A stretch of DNA of 16,893 bases from Candidatus Aenigmatarchaeota archaeon (GCA_023128965.1 JAGMCY010000057.1:1-16893); one strand, 5' to 3'; positions 3,992-13,088 are shown, counted from the first letter of the stretch. Translations and numbers: made by a program. Notes: generated from the sequence alone by a model not told the origin.

Positions 3992-5455
3992 ATGATTGTT
4001 GCGCTTGTTGGGGGTTTCGGAGAGGAAAGGGAATGGGTCAGATATCAGATAGAATCATTCAACCATTTCATTGATTTCGGTCTGCAGAAGATAATAAACG
4101 AGGTTGGAACGATAAAGATTGCACAGGACAAAAGCGACCTTAAAATCAAATTCGGCGAGATCAGTCTGGGAAACCCCATGGTACACGAGGCAGACGGGTC
4201 AACGAGAACTATATACCCGAATGAGGCGAGGATTCGTAATCTGAACTACATGGCTCCGATATTCGTGAAGATAACCCCCATATTCAGCGGGGTTCAGGAA
4301 AAATCCGAGAAGGTCCACGTGGGGGATCTGCCCGTAATGGTTAAATCAAAGATATGCACGCTTTCCGGCATTGATGACGAGAAACTCATAAAAGCAGGGG
4401 AAGACCCATCGGATCCCGGGGGGTACTTCGTGGTCAACGGAACGGAAAGGGTTCTGGTCCTTATAGAGGAGATCGCCTCAAACAAACCGATATTCGAGAA
4501 AACGATTGAAGGGGGCGTGACCGTAAGGATAAACTCTGAAAAATCAGGGTTCAAGCAGAGACATTTGATAGAGATGAAGCCTGACGGGGAGATAACGATT
4601 TCCTTCGCGAACATAAAAAAGCTTCCCATCGTCGTCCTCCTGAAAGCGTTAGGGCTCGAGAATGACAAGGAACTCTGTGACATGGTTTCGAAGGACGAGA
4701 AAATACTGAACGAATTTTACACAAACCTTTACGAGACTGACGTGATAGTGACGGAGGAGGCGGTCGATTTCATAGGAAGGAAACTGAAGGTCTCGAAAGA
4801 TTACATCCAGGAGAGAGTCAACCAGATTCTTGACAGGTATCTCCTCCCTCATCTCGGGCAGGAGGTTGGCGACCGCCTGAGGAAGGACAAGTATCTGGCA
4901 AGAATAATAAGGAAATGCATCTGCGTTAAGCTCGGTATCTCGCCGGAAGACGACATAGACCATTATTCCAACAAGCGTTTGTTAATGTCCGGGGAATTGT
5001 TCCAGCAGCTGTTCAGATCGATATTGCTCGGAAGGTGGGGGCTGATAGCGAAGATGACCTACAATTACCAGAAACTCGTAAAGAGAGGGAAGTCCCCCGC
5101 TGTCCAGTCCATAATAGAGGCGAACACAGTTACGAAACAGATCCTTTCATCTCTGGCGACCGGAACATGGATTGGAGGGAGGACAGGGGTCTCGCAGAGG
5201 CTCGATAGAAGCTCGTACATAAAGACAATTTCCCACCTGCGTTCCGTACTTTCGCCTTTGACTCCCACGCAGGAACATTTCAAGGCGAGGCAGGTCCACC
5301 CGACAGAGTGGGGAAGACTGTGCCCGGCTGAAACCCCTGAAGGGAGCTCGATCGGTTTGAGGAAACATCTCGCTCTGCTAACGGAGATAACGCCGGGTTT
5401 GTCCAAAGCGGAGGAGGAAGGGATAGTAAATCTTTTGCAGGGGAAGACAAAATGA
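3992..5455 (+). CDS. rpoB2: RNA polymerase subunit B'' (N-terminal half of the second-largest subunit)
   Basis: 487 aa. It forms the protrusion, lobe and fork of the beta-like subunit. It starts MIVALVGGFGEEREWVRYQI, then has the conserved 'SFNHFIDFGLQKII', 'IKFGEISLGNP', 'GYFVVNGTERVLV' (the NGxERV element) and ends with the fork region 'HLRSVLSPLTP...HPTEWGRLCPAETPEGSSIGLRKHLALL'. The start at 3992 is preferred over the upstream TTG 3980 because GGTGGG lies just before it. The stop overlaps the rpoB1 start as ATGA, so the two halves are translationally coupled. The break falls where other archaea with a divided B subunit have it. Confidence 0.97.
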   Translation: MIVALVGGFGEEREWVRYQIESFNHFIDFGLQKIINEVGTIKIAQDKSDLKIKFGEISLGNPMVHEADGSTRTIYPNEARIRNLNYMAPIFVKITPIFSGVQEKSEKVHVGDLPVMVKSKICTLSGIDDEKLIKAGEDPSDPGGYFVVNGTERVLVLIEEIASNKPIFEKTIEGGVTVRINSEKSGFKQRHLIEMKPDGEITISFANIKKLPIVVLLKALGLENDKELCDMVSKDEKILNEFYTNLYETDVIVTEEAVDFIGRKLKVSKDYIQERVNQILDRYLLPHLGQEVGDRLRKDKYLARIIRKCICVKLGISPEDDIDHYSNKRLLMSGELFQQLFRSILLGRWGLIAKMTYNYQKLVKRGKSPAVQSIIEANTVTKQILSSLATGTWIGGRTGVSQRLDRSSYIKTISHLRSVLSPLTPTQEHFKARQVHPTEWGRLCPAETPEGSSIGLRKHLALLTEITPGLSKAEEEGIVNLLQGKTK

Positions 5456-7254
5456 AACGGAAGAAAGAGGTTGATATTTATTTCAACGGGGATTTCGTAG
5501 GAACAACAGACAGGCCAGATGAAATTATAAAGGATATAAGGAAGAAGAAAAGGCATGACATACTTCCTGAACAGCTGAACATCTCACATCATCTGGAGTT
5601 CAACGAGATCCGAATAAGTACGGATTCCGGAAGGGCGAGGAGACCCCTGGTAATCGTGGAGAACGGGAAACCGAAACTCACGAAGGAGCATATAGATAAA
5701 ATGAGAAAGGGCAAGATCACGTGGGGTTATCTGCTGAAACACGGTATCATAGAATATCTCGATGCTGATGAAGAGGAGAACACGCTCATAGCAATAGACC
5801 CCGGCAAGGTCACGAAGGAACACACGCACCTCGAACTGGATCCGATCCTCATTCTCGGGATTTCAGCGAGTTTGACCCCCTACCCGGAATACAACAGGGG
5901 CGACCGAGTGAACTACGGAGCGAAAATGGTGGGTCAAGCGATTGGCGCGCCAATCGATAATTTCCTCGTCCGGACCGATACGAAATTCAACATTCTCACG
6001 TACGCACAAATGCCGTTGGTCGACACGGCAAGCGATAAGATCCTCAGGCAACATCCTTACGGGCAGAACATAGTCGTTGCGATAATGTGCTGGGACGGGT
6101 TCAACATGAACGACGCGGTCGTCATAAACCAGAGTTCAGTTGACAGGGGGATGTTCAGGTCATTCTACTTCAGAACGTACGAAACCATAAGAAAGCGCTA
6201 CTGGGGAGGCCAGGAGGACATAATCAGCGTACCGGAGCCGGGGATAAAGGGATACAGGGGGGAAGAAATATACAAAGACCTGCCGGAGGACGGGATAATA
6301 AACCCGGAAACAAGGGTGGATTCAGATTCCATCCTAATAGGGAAGACCTCGCCTTTGCGCTTCCTCACAGGAGGAGATTTCACAACGGATATAGAGAACA
6401 AAAGGGAATCCTCGATGACGATCAGATACGGGGAAAGGGGGGTAGTGGACAGGGTTTTGATAAGCGAGACGGTGAACGGAGAACAGTTTTTCAAGATTAG
6501 GACAAGGGACGAGAGAATCCCGGAACTCGGGGACAAGTTCGCGACAAGGCACGGGCAGAAAGGGGTAACCGCTATTCTCGTTCCCCAGGAGGACATGCCG
6601 TTCACGAAGCACGGGATCGTCCCTGATATAGTCTTCAACCCGCACGGCATACCCTCGAGGATGACCGTTAGCCAGTTGTTGGAATTGCTCGCAGGGAAAT
6701 ACGGGTCGCTTGCGGGAACGAGAGTGGACGCGTCCGCCTTCTCCGGAATGAAAGAGGATTTGATAAGGAAGGAGATGAAAAAACTCGGATTCAGGGATGA
6801 CGGGAAGGAAACTCTTTACGACGGGAAAACCGGAAGGAAACTCAAGGTCATGATATTCACGGGCGTTTGCTATTACATGAAGCTGGATCACATGGTAGCG
6901 GATAAAATACACGCCCGCTCGAAGGGACCGGTAACCCTTCTGACCAGGCAACCAACGGAGGGGAGATCGAAACGCGGAGGCCTTCGTCTGGGGGAGATGG
7001 AACAGCAATGTCTGGTAGGGCACGGAGCAGCTCTGACCCTGAAGGAAAGGTTCAGCTCTGACGAGACCATCTTTCCCATATGCCAGTCATGTGGTTTGAT
7101 CGCGATACACGACAGGACAAAAAACAAGACGTATTGTCCTCTTTGCAAGGATCCGAAAATTTTATGGGTAAACACCTCCTACGCCTTCAAGCTGATGATT
7201 GACGAATTGAAATCAATGGGTGTTTACCCAAAACTGAATGTGACGGAGATATAA
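5452..7254 (+). CDS. rpoB1: RNA polymerase subunit B' (C-terminal half of the second-largest subunit)
   Basis: 600 aa. It contributes the hybrid-binding face of the active centre, the wall and the clamp anchor. It begins with the external-domain motif 'DIYFNGDFVGTTDRPDEI'. Hallmarks follow: 'CWDGFNMNDAVVINQSSVDRG', 'GDKFATRHGQKGV' (catalytic-site Lys and Arg), 'PFTKHGIVPDIVFNPHGIPSRM', and 'RSKGPVTLLTRQPTEGRSKRGG'. A C-terminal zinc site has Cys544, Cys547, Cys562 and Cys565. The ATG overlaps the rpoB2 stop. An 82-nt gap with a strong hairpin separates it from rpoA1, the only such gap in the operon. Confidence 0.97.
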   Translation: MKRKKEVDIYFNGDFVGTTDRPDEIIKDIRKKKRHDILPEQLNISHHLEFNEIRISTDSGRARRPLVIVENGKPKLTKEHIDKMRKGKITWGYLLKHGIIEYLDADEEENTLIAIDPGKVTKEHTHLELDPILILGISASLTPYPEYNRGDRVNYGAKMVGQAIGAPIDNFLVRTDTKFNILTYAQMPLVDTASDKILRQHPYGQNIVVAIMCWDGFNMNDAVVINQSSVDRGMFRSFYFRTYETIRKRYWGGQEDIISVPEPGIKGYRGEEIYKDLPEDGIINPETRVDSDSILIGKTSPLRFLTGGDFTTDIENKRESSMTIRYGERGVVDRVLISETVNGEQFFKIRTRDERIPELGDKFATRHGQKGVTAILVPQEDMPFTKHGIVPDIVFNPHGIPSRMTVSQLLELLAGKYGSLAGTRVDASAFSGMKEDLIRKEMKKLGFRDDGKETLYDGKTGRKLKVMIFTGVCYYMKLDHMVADKIHARSKGPVTLLTRQPTEGRSKRGGLRLGEMEQQCLVGHGAALTLKERFSSDETIFPICQSCGLIAIHDRTKNKTYCPLCKDPKILWVNTSYAFKLMIDELKSMGVYPKLNVTEI

Positions 7255-7277
7255 GCGATAGACGCAGGACATTAACA

Positions 7278-7298
7278 GACGCATACTTTGTATGCGTC
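7278..7298 (+). repeat. GAC...GTC hairpin between rpoB1 and rpoA1
   Basis: Perfect 9-bp stem GACGCATAC/GTATGCGTC with loop TTT, 23 nt after the rpoB1 stop. It shares GACGCATA with the hairpin in tRNA-Asp intron 1 (3145). It could be an mRNA processing or attenuation site. The ATG in its descending arm (7292) opens an in-frame extension of rpoA1 that is not used. Confidence 0.75.
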
Positions 7299-7336
7299 AT
7301 ACGAGAATGCTGCATCATTCGAGAATTGGTGGAAAC

Positions 7337-9832
7337 ATGGGAATATCAAAGATAAGTTCAATAGAATTCGGGATACTTTCACCCGACATGGTAAAATCTT
7401 TAGCCACTGTTCGAATAGTTACATCCGACCTCTACGATGCGGATGGTTATCCCGTTGACGGAGGGGTGATGGACCCGAGGATGGGGGTTGTTGACCCCGG
7501 TTTGAGATGCAGGACGTGCGGAGGGACGATAGGGGATTGTCCCGGGCATTTCGGTTATGTTGAACTCGCTAGACCCGTGATCCACGTTTTGTACACGAAA
7601 CAGGTATACCAGCTCCTGAAATCCACGTGTTCCAAATGCGGAAGGCTTCTCCACAGGAACCCGCAATCGCTCGATCAGGTTTCCAGGAATCCCATGAAGA
7701 AGTGCCCGCACTGCGGAAGACGCGGAAGCAAAATCAGTTTCGTGAAGCCCTATACGTATTATTACGGAAAGGAGGAGTTCTCACCCATGCAGACAAGGGA
7801 ATGGTTCGAGCGGATACCGAATGAAGACCTCGAGAAGATCAGATTCAGGGGAGGCAGGCCGGAATGGTTAGTTCTCACGCTATTTCCCATCCCCCCTGTA
7901 ACGGTGAGGCCGAGCATCACGCTCGAAACGGGAGAGCGTTCGGAAGACGACCTCACGCATAAACTGGTTGATATTGTGCGGATAAACCAATCATTAAAAG
8001 AGAATATCGATATTGGGGCGCCCGAATTCATCCTGAATGATCTCTGGGAACTCTCCCAGTATCACGTGGCGACTTATCTCGATAACGAACTGACAGGAAT
8101 TCCCCAGGCTAGGCATCGCTCAGGACGCCCGTTAAAGGGGGTTATACAAAGACTGAAGGCCAAGGAAGGACGAATACGCGGGAACCTGCTCGGTAAAAGG
8201 GTTAACTTCTCATCCCGGACCGTGATTTCCCCCGACCCGACCCTCTCGATAAACGAGGTCGGCATCCCTGAAAAAGTGGCGAATGAGTTGACAATACCTG
8301 AAACAATAACGAAACTGAACATCAAGGAGATAAAGGATTTGATAAAGGAGGGCAGGGTGAATTACGTGACGAGACTGGATGGGAGAAAGGTAAAGATAAC
8401 CGAGGAGAACAAAAAGGAAATCACAAACAACATATCCTTAGGATGGAGCGTTGACAGGCAATTGAATGACGGGGACGTCGTCCTCTTCAACAGGCAGCCT
8501 TCCCTCCACAGGGTATCTATCATGGTTCACCGAGTGAAGGTTATGCCTTACAGGACATTCAGGATGAACCCGAGCGTTTGCGCCCCCTACAACGCCGACT
8601 TCGATGGGGACGAGATGAACATCCATGCACTGCAATCGGAGGAAGCGCAAGTCGAGGCTTCCATGTTGATGGAGGTCAAGAACAACATCATATCTCCAAG
8701 GTTCGGAGGCCCTCTTGTCGGGCTCGACTTGGATCAGATTTCAGGCATGTACCTTCTGACTAGGGAGAAAACTTCCTTTACGAAAGAGGAGGCCTCAGAA
8801 CTTTTATCAAGAGCCGCGATCGACATCGATTTACCGGATAAAGAGAGGCTCACTGGGAAAGAACTAGTCAGCCTTCTTTTACCCAAGGGCCTGAATATGA
8901 AATTCAAAGCGAATTCATGCAGGGAATGTGACAGGTGTTTGAAAGAGGATTGCAAATATGATTGTTGGGTTTGGATAAAGGACGGCGAACTGAAGACAGG
9001 GGTCCTGGACAGCAAGGCCGTTGGCGCTTTCAAGGGGAGGATGTTAAACAAGATAAGGAGGCTCGTGAGCGATGAGGAACTCAAGGAATTCATAGACAAC
9101 CTCGGAAGGGTTGGTGTCTCGTATTTAATGATTAGGGGATTCTCAATCGGGCTTTCAGACCTTGACCTTCCCGCAAGGGTTCAGAAAACAATCAATGATG
9201 AGGTAACAAAGGCGATGAAAGATTCGGATAAACTCGTGAACAAATTCGAGGACGGGAAGTTGAAAGTCCTCCCGGGCATGACCTCTGAGGAATCGCTTGA
9301 AACCCAAATTCTCACGACATTGGCTGAGGGGCTGAACACGGTGAGCGATATGATGATCAGGAATATCAAAATGAGCGATATAATCGTTATGTCAGAATCC
9401 GGAGCGAAAGGTTCGAACATAAACACAACACAGATGGCCGCATGCGTGGGGTCGGAAACCATACTCGGCAAGAGGATACAGAGGGGTTATTTGGGAAGGA
9501 CGACAACCCACTTCAAGACGGGAGATCTTTCGGCTGAAACCCGCGGCTTCGTCGCGAGGGGGTTCAAACAGGGGCTAACGCCTTTCGAGTTTTTCTGGAA
9601 TGTCATGAACGGGAGGGAGGGATTGATGGACAAATCTTTACGCACTCGAAAATCAGGGTACATGCAGAGGAGGCTCATGAATTCCTTGCAGGATCTGAAA
9701 GTCTGGGATGACATGACAGTGAGGGACTCGAACGGGAATATAATACAGTTCTTTGCAGGAGAGGATGGAGTGGACCCCACAAAATCTGACTGGGGGAGGT
9801 TGAACTGGATAGATTACGTGGAGCATGGTTAA
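7337..9832 (+). CDS. rpoA1: RNA polymerase subunit A' (N-terminal part of the largest subunit)
   Basis: 831 aa. It carries the catalytic magnesium loop and the clamp. The start at 7337 gives MGISKISSIEFGILSPDMVK, the usual family N-terminus, and is preceded by GGTGG four bases upstream. The earlier ATG at 7292 lies in a hairpin and adds 15 residues unlike the family. Clamp zinc ligands are Cys58, Cys61, Cys68 and His71, with a second set at Cys98, Cys101, Cys123 and Cys126. The active-site motif NADFDGDEMN is at 419-428. A Cys-rich stretch (SCRECDRCLKEDCKYDCW) near residue 535 is known from euryarchaeal A'. The bridge-helix region 'TRKSGYMQRRLM' is near the end. No intein is present. The 3' end overlaps rpoA2 by 8 nt. 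Confidence 0.97.
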   Translation: MGISKISSIEFGILSPDMVKSLATVRIVTSDLYDADGYPVDGGVMDPRMGVVDPGLRCRTCGGTIGDCPGHFGYVELARPVIHVLYTKQVYQLLKSTCSKCGRLLHRNPQSLDQVSRNPMKKCPHCGRRGSKISFVKPYTYYYGKEEFSPMQTREWFERIPNEDLEKIRFRGGRPEWLVLTLFPIPPVTVRPSITLETGERSEDDLTHKLVDIVRINQSLKENIDIGAPEFILNDLWELSQYHVATYLDNELTGIPQARHRSGRPLKGVIQRLKAKEGRIRGNLLGKRVNFSSRTVISPDPTLSINEVGIPEKVANELTIPETITKLNIKEIKDLIKEGRVNYVTRLDGRKVKITEENKKEITNNISLGWSVDRQLNDGDVVLFNRQPSLHRVSIMVHRVKVMPYRTFRMNPSVCAPYNADFDGDEMNIHALQSEEAQVEASMLMEVKNNIISPRFGGPLVGLDLDQISGMYLLTREKTSFTKEEASELLSRAAIDIDLPDKERLTGKELVSLLLPKGLNMKFKANSCRECDRCLKEDCKYDCWVWIKDGELKTGVLDSKAVGAFKGRMLNKIRRLVSDEELKEFIDNLGRVGVSYLMIRGFSIGLSDLDLPARVQKTINDEVTKAMKDSDKLVNKFEDGKLKVLPGMTSEESLETQILTTLAEGLNTVSDMMIRNIKMSDIIVMSESGAKGSNINTTQMAACVGSETILGKRIQRGYLGRTTTHFKTGDLSAETRGFVARGFKQGLTPFEFFWNVMNGREGLMDKSLRTRKSGYMQRRLMNSLQDLKVWDDMTVRDSNGNIIQFFAGEDGVDPTKSDWGRLNWIDYVEHG

Positions 9833-12473
9833 TATGAAAGGTCTACCTTTGAGGATAAGAGAAGAGATAGAGGATTACTGCAGAAAAAAGGGGATAAGCG
9901 AGGAATCGAAAAGGGAAATAATTGAAAAGGTCAAACCATTCTACAGGAAAGCGCTTTACGATCCGGAGGAGGCTGTAGGTGTTGTTTCCGCTCAGTCGCT
10001 TTCTGAGCCCGCGACCCAGATGTCGGTTTCTCCACATGAAAAAATAATAATCAAAAAAGAAGGGATTACAGCGATAATCGGTATAGGAGAATTCGTGGAC
10101 AGCCTCGTGGATGAAATGGGATACAGCGAAAACGGCTGGGATGTGTGCGATTTATCTCCTCATGGGATTTATGTTCCGAGCATAACCCCTGACGAACGAA
10201 TTGAGTGGAAACGTGTATTGGAATGTAGCAGACACAAAGCCCCTAGATATCTGATAAGAATATCCTTGTCATCTGGCAGAAAGATAACAGCAACTGATTC
10301 CCATTCATTCGTTGTGAGAAAAAATAATAAAATTGTCCCTATGTGCGGAAGGGATCTAATACCGGGAGAAAGGCTCCCTGTTGTTAAACATCTCAGGGAC
10401 AATTGTACACAGTACCTGAAACTCAAGTCTGTTGTGGACGTTACTGGAGCAAGAAAAAAAATGCCTGCTCAACTCAGGCTCGATGAATCCTTGGGCTGGC
10501 TTATGGGGGCGTATATAGCAGAAGGAAATTCAACCAAGTATTTTGTATCCATTTCGAACACCAATCCGGAATTCCTTTCCAAAGTAAGGCAGTTTGCTGG
10601 AAAATACGGATTCACATATAACGAATACGACAATATGAGAGGATTCGCTCGGTCTCATGACATAAGGGTGAATTCAACTCTTTTGTCTAGGTTGCTTACG
10701 AAAACATGCGGCACGGGCTCGAGAAATAAAAAAATCCCCCAGTTCGCTTACGGAGCGACCGAAGAATTTGTTTTGAGCGTTCTTAGAGGGTACTTTGACG
10801 GTGATGGGAATGTTTCCGTTGGAAGGAAAATGATAAGGGCATCATCCAATTCAGAGGAACTTATAAGCGGTGTGGCGCTTCTTCTCTCACGCTTTGGTAT
10901 TTTCGCGACAAAGCAAAAGCGAAAGCAGTTTTCGCTTATCATTCCATATAAATATGCGAAAATATTCAAGGAAAGAATAGGCTTTTCTGTGAAATACAAA
11001 CAGGAAAAACTTAAGGAGCTTTGCAATCTAGGCTTGAAACCCAAACAGGATTTCACAGATATGATATCAGGTTACGGAAACCTGTTCATGGACCTTGCGA
11101 AAAAAACAGGATACCCTACAAGGTACGTGAATAACTTCACCAAAAGAGGGAGAATAGGCAGGGAAGTACTTTCGAAATATATAAATATTTTTGAACGTGA
11201 AGCCATGAAAAAAGGGGTGAATATCGAAAAGGAAATTTCCTTATTAAGACAAATGGCTAATTCGGATGTCTTGTGGGACAGGGTAACAAAAATAGAAAAG
11301 GTAAAGCCCACTTCAAAATACGTTTACGATCTCACAGTCGAAGGGACCGAAACATTTACCACTTTCGAAGGAGTGGTTACCCACAACACGATGCGAACAT
11401 ACCATTTCGCGGGAACCGCCGGCATACAGGTAACCTTGGGTTTGCCGAGACTCATAGAAATATACGATGCGAAGAAGGAACCGGAAACCCCGAGCATGAC
11501 GATTTACCTTGGACACGAGTACAGCACCAAAGAGAAAAAGGCGATAGAAATTGCCAAGAAGATAAAGGAAGTGAAACTGAGGGACTTCGTTGTGAGCCAT
11601 GTGATTGACCTTATAAACTTGACGGTTACCTGCCAGCTTGACGTGGAAAAACTCAAAAAGTTTGATCTGGAGCCCAAAAACCTAGTGAAGCACATAAAAC
11701 TTAAAAACATAGACATTGAGGTGAAAGGGAAGGAATTGATAGCGTTATCAAAGAAAACCGAAAGCGTCAACCTCCACAAACTTAAATACAAGCTTCTGGA
11801 GTCGCACATAAAAGGCGTTAAGAACATCTCGCATGTAATAGTCAGCAAGGACGAGAAGGGCGAATGGGTTATATCGACACTGGGATCGAATCTTAGTAAG
11901 ATTTTGGACATAGAGGGCGTTGATTCCACTCGAACGACATGCAACAACCCCTTCGAAATCTACGATGTCCTCGGGGTCGAGGCAGCGAGAAACGCGATAA
12001 TAAAAGAAGCAATCAGTACAATCGAGGAACAGGGTCTAGGCGTCGACGTACGATACGTTTCGATACTCGCTGATATGATGACTTCCACAGGAAAGATAAT
12101 GGGCATTGGAAGGTATGGGATAGCGGGGAACAAGGACTCCGTTCTCGCGAGGATGGCCTTTGAGGAAACAAAAAAACACATAATTTCCGCAGCCATAGAA
12201 GGGATGAAAGACCCCCTCAGGGGGCATGTGGAGAACATACTCATGAATCAGGTGATACCCATGGGGACAGGGGCGTTCACGCTCGTAGGGAAAATGTCCA
12301 GGGCCAAAAAAGAAGTTGAGGAAGAGGAAGTGAAAAAAAAGGCCAAGCCAGAAAAGAAGGTGAAATCCAAGGTGAAATCCAAGGTCAAGAAAAGGTCCGA
12401 AAAAACGAAGAAAAAGGAGACCAAGAAAACCGCGAAGCCCGTGAAGAAGAAAAGCTCCAAGAAAAAGAAATAA
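9825..12473 (+). CDS. rpoA2: RNA polymerase subunit A'' precursor with intein and Lys-rich tail
   Basis: 882-aa precursor; about 427 aa after splicing. A'' completes the largest subunit (trigger loop, cleft, jaw). The N-extein has 'EAVGVVSAQSLSEPATQM' (residues 49-66). The C-extein resumes at Thr522 with 'TMRTYHFAGTAGIQVTLGLPRLIEI', and joining the two restores the universal trigger-loop motif. The core ends near residue 824 ('GTGAFTLVGKM'). The last 58 residues (825-882) contain 28 lysines, an extension not expected in the family. The start ATG 9825 overlaps the rpoA1 stop; ATG 9834 is an alternative. Last gene of the rpo operon. Confidence 0.95.
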   Translation: MVNMKGLPLRIREEIEDYCRKKGISEESKREIIEKVKPFYRKALYDPEEAVGVVSAQSLSEPATQMSVSPHEKIIIKKEGITAIIGIGEFVDSLVDEMGYSENGWDVCDLSPHGIYVPSITPDERIEWKRVLECSRHKAPRYLIRISLSSGRKITATDSHSFVVRKNNKIVPMCGRDLIPGERLPVVKHLRDNCTQYLKLKSVVDVTGARKKMPAQLRLDESLGWLMGAYIAEGNSTKYFVSISNTNPEFLSKVRQFAGKYGFTYNEYDNMRGFARSHDIRVNSTLLSRLLTKTCGTGSRNKKIPQFAYGATEEFVLSVLRGYFDGDGNVSVGRKMIRASSNSEELISGVALLLSRFGIFATKQKRKQFSLIIPYKYAKIFKERIGFSVKYKQEKLKELCNLGLKPKQDFTDMISGYGNLFMDLAKKTGYPTRYVNNFTKRGRIGREVLSKYINIFEREAMKKGVNIEKEISLLRQMANSDVLWDRVTKIEKVKPTSKYVYDLTVEGTETFTTFEGVVTHNTMRTYHFAGTAGIQVTLGLPRLIEIYDAKKEPETPSMTIYLGHEYSTKEKKAIEIAKKIKEVKLRDFVVSHVIDLINLTVTCQLDVEKLKKFDLEPKNLVKHIKLKNIDIEVKGKELIALSKKTESVNLHKLKYKLLESHIKGVKNISHVIVSKDEKGEWVISTLGSNLSKILDIEGVDSTRTTCNNPFEIYDVLGVEAARNAIIKEAISTIEEQGLGVDVRYVSILADMMTSTGKIMGIGRYGIAGNKDSVLARMAFEETKKHIISAAIEGMKDPLRGHVENILMNQVIPMGTGAFTLVGKMSRAKKEVEEEEVKKKAKPEKKVKSKVKSKVKKRSEKTKKKETKKTAKPVKKKSSKKKK
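10023..11387 (+). other. RpoA'' intein with LAGLIDADG homing endonuclease (455 aa)
   Basis: Residues 67-521 of the precursor. It starts at Ser67 (SVSPHEKIII, block A) and ends VVTHN521 (block G) before Thr522, so it is a class 1 intein with Ser1, His-Asn end and Thr+1. Block B is TDSHSFVV (His160). The dodecapeptide motifs are LGWLMGAYIAEG (223-234) and VLRGYFDGDG (319-328); both acidic residues are present, so the endonuclease may be active. Block F is 'YVYDLTVEGTETFTT'. It interrupts the trigger-loop motif, a known hot spot for polymerase inteins. The frame is intact. Codon use is visibly richer in A/T than in the exteins. Confidence 0.95.
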
Positions 12474-12475
12474 GC

Positions 12476-12497
12476 TTAAATATATGCCTTATATATT
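12476..12497 (+). promoter_or_regulatory. TATA region of the L6 gene
   Basis: Two overlapping TATA-like boxes, TTAAATATA (12476) and TTATATATT (12489), directly follow the rpoA2 stop. The L6 genes probably have their own promoter rather than depending on rpo read-through. A weak Shine-Dalgarno (AAGGTAGAG) precedes ATG 12528. Confidence 0.45.
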
Positions 12498-12527
12498 CTA
12501 AAGATATTCCCGTTCAAGGTAGAGAAC

Positions 12528-13088
12528 ATGTTGGAAAAGGAGATAGAGATCCCGGAAGGTTCGGATGTGATTTTCGAAAAGGACAGGCTAAATGCTAAGG
12601 GAGCGAAGGGCGAGGTCAGCAGGATGTTCAGACATCCTCATATCAATTTGAAGGTTGAGAAAGGTAAGGTAACCCTGACATCGGCTATGGAGAGAAGGAA
12701 AGTAAAGGCGACAATGGGAACCTGGAATGCGCATATAAAAAACATGTTTTTAGGCGTGGCGAAGGGGTGGAAGGGCGAACTGAAGCTCGTTTACTCCCAT
12801 TTTCCTGTGAAGTTGAAACTCGAGGAAAACACGTTCGTAATAGAGAACTTTCTCGGAGAAAGAAACCCGAGATCCGTTCCTATACCGGAGGATCTGAAAG
12901 TCGAGGTTGACAAGAATACGATATACGTTTCCGGGGCAGACAAGGAAAGGGTTGGACAGCTGTGCGCGAGAATCGAGCAGACCGCAAAGGTCAAGGGATA
13001 TGACAGGAGGATTTTCCAGGACGGCATATACATAACTAGAAAACCTTATTTGGAGGGGGAATGTGAAAGAGGAAAGGATGAATCTTAG
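12528..13088 (+). CDS. rpl6: Large-subunit ribosomal protein L6 (uL6)
   Basis: 186 aa. It binds 23S rRNA near the sarcin-ricin loop. It shows the two homologous halves of L6: 'IEIPEGSDVIFEKDRLNAKG' with 'KGEVSRMFRHP', then 'VATMGTWNAHIKNMFLGV'-like 'KATMGTWNAHIKNMFLGVAKGW'. The second half has 'GERNPRSVPIPEDLKVEVDKNTIYVSGADKERVGQLCARIEQ' and 'KGYDRRIFQDGIYI'. A short charged tail extends past the family end. It overlaps the L32e gene. In most archaea L6 and L32e sit in the spc ribosomal cluster between S8 and L19e; here the pair stands alone after rpoA2. Confidence 0.95.
   Translation: MLEKEIEIPEGSDVIFEKDRLNAKGAKGEVSRMFRHPHINLKVEKGKVTLTSAMERRKVKATMGTWNAHIKNMFLGVAKGWKGELKLVYSHFPVKLKLEENTFVIENFLGERNPRSVPIPEDLKVEVDKNTIYVSGADKERVGQLCARIEQTAKVKGYDRRIFQDGIYITRKPYLEGECERGKDES

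Noticed and set aside
5065..5556. 163-aa minus-strand frame spanning the rpoB2/rpoB1 junction
   Set aside because: Antisense shadow of two strongly conserved polymerase genes.
7292..7336. ATG 7292 as the start of rpoA1
   Set aside because: Lies in the descending arm of a hairpin, has no ribosome-binding site and adds 15 residues unlike the family; ATG 7337 has GGTGG and the normal N-terminus.
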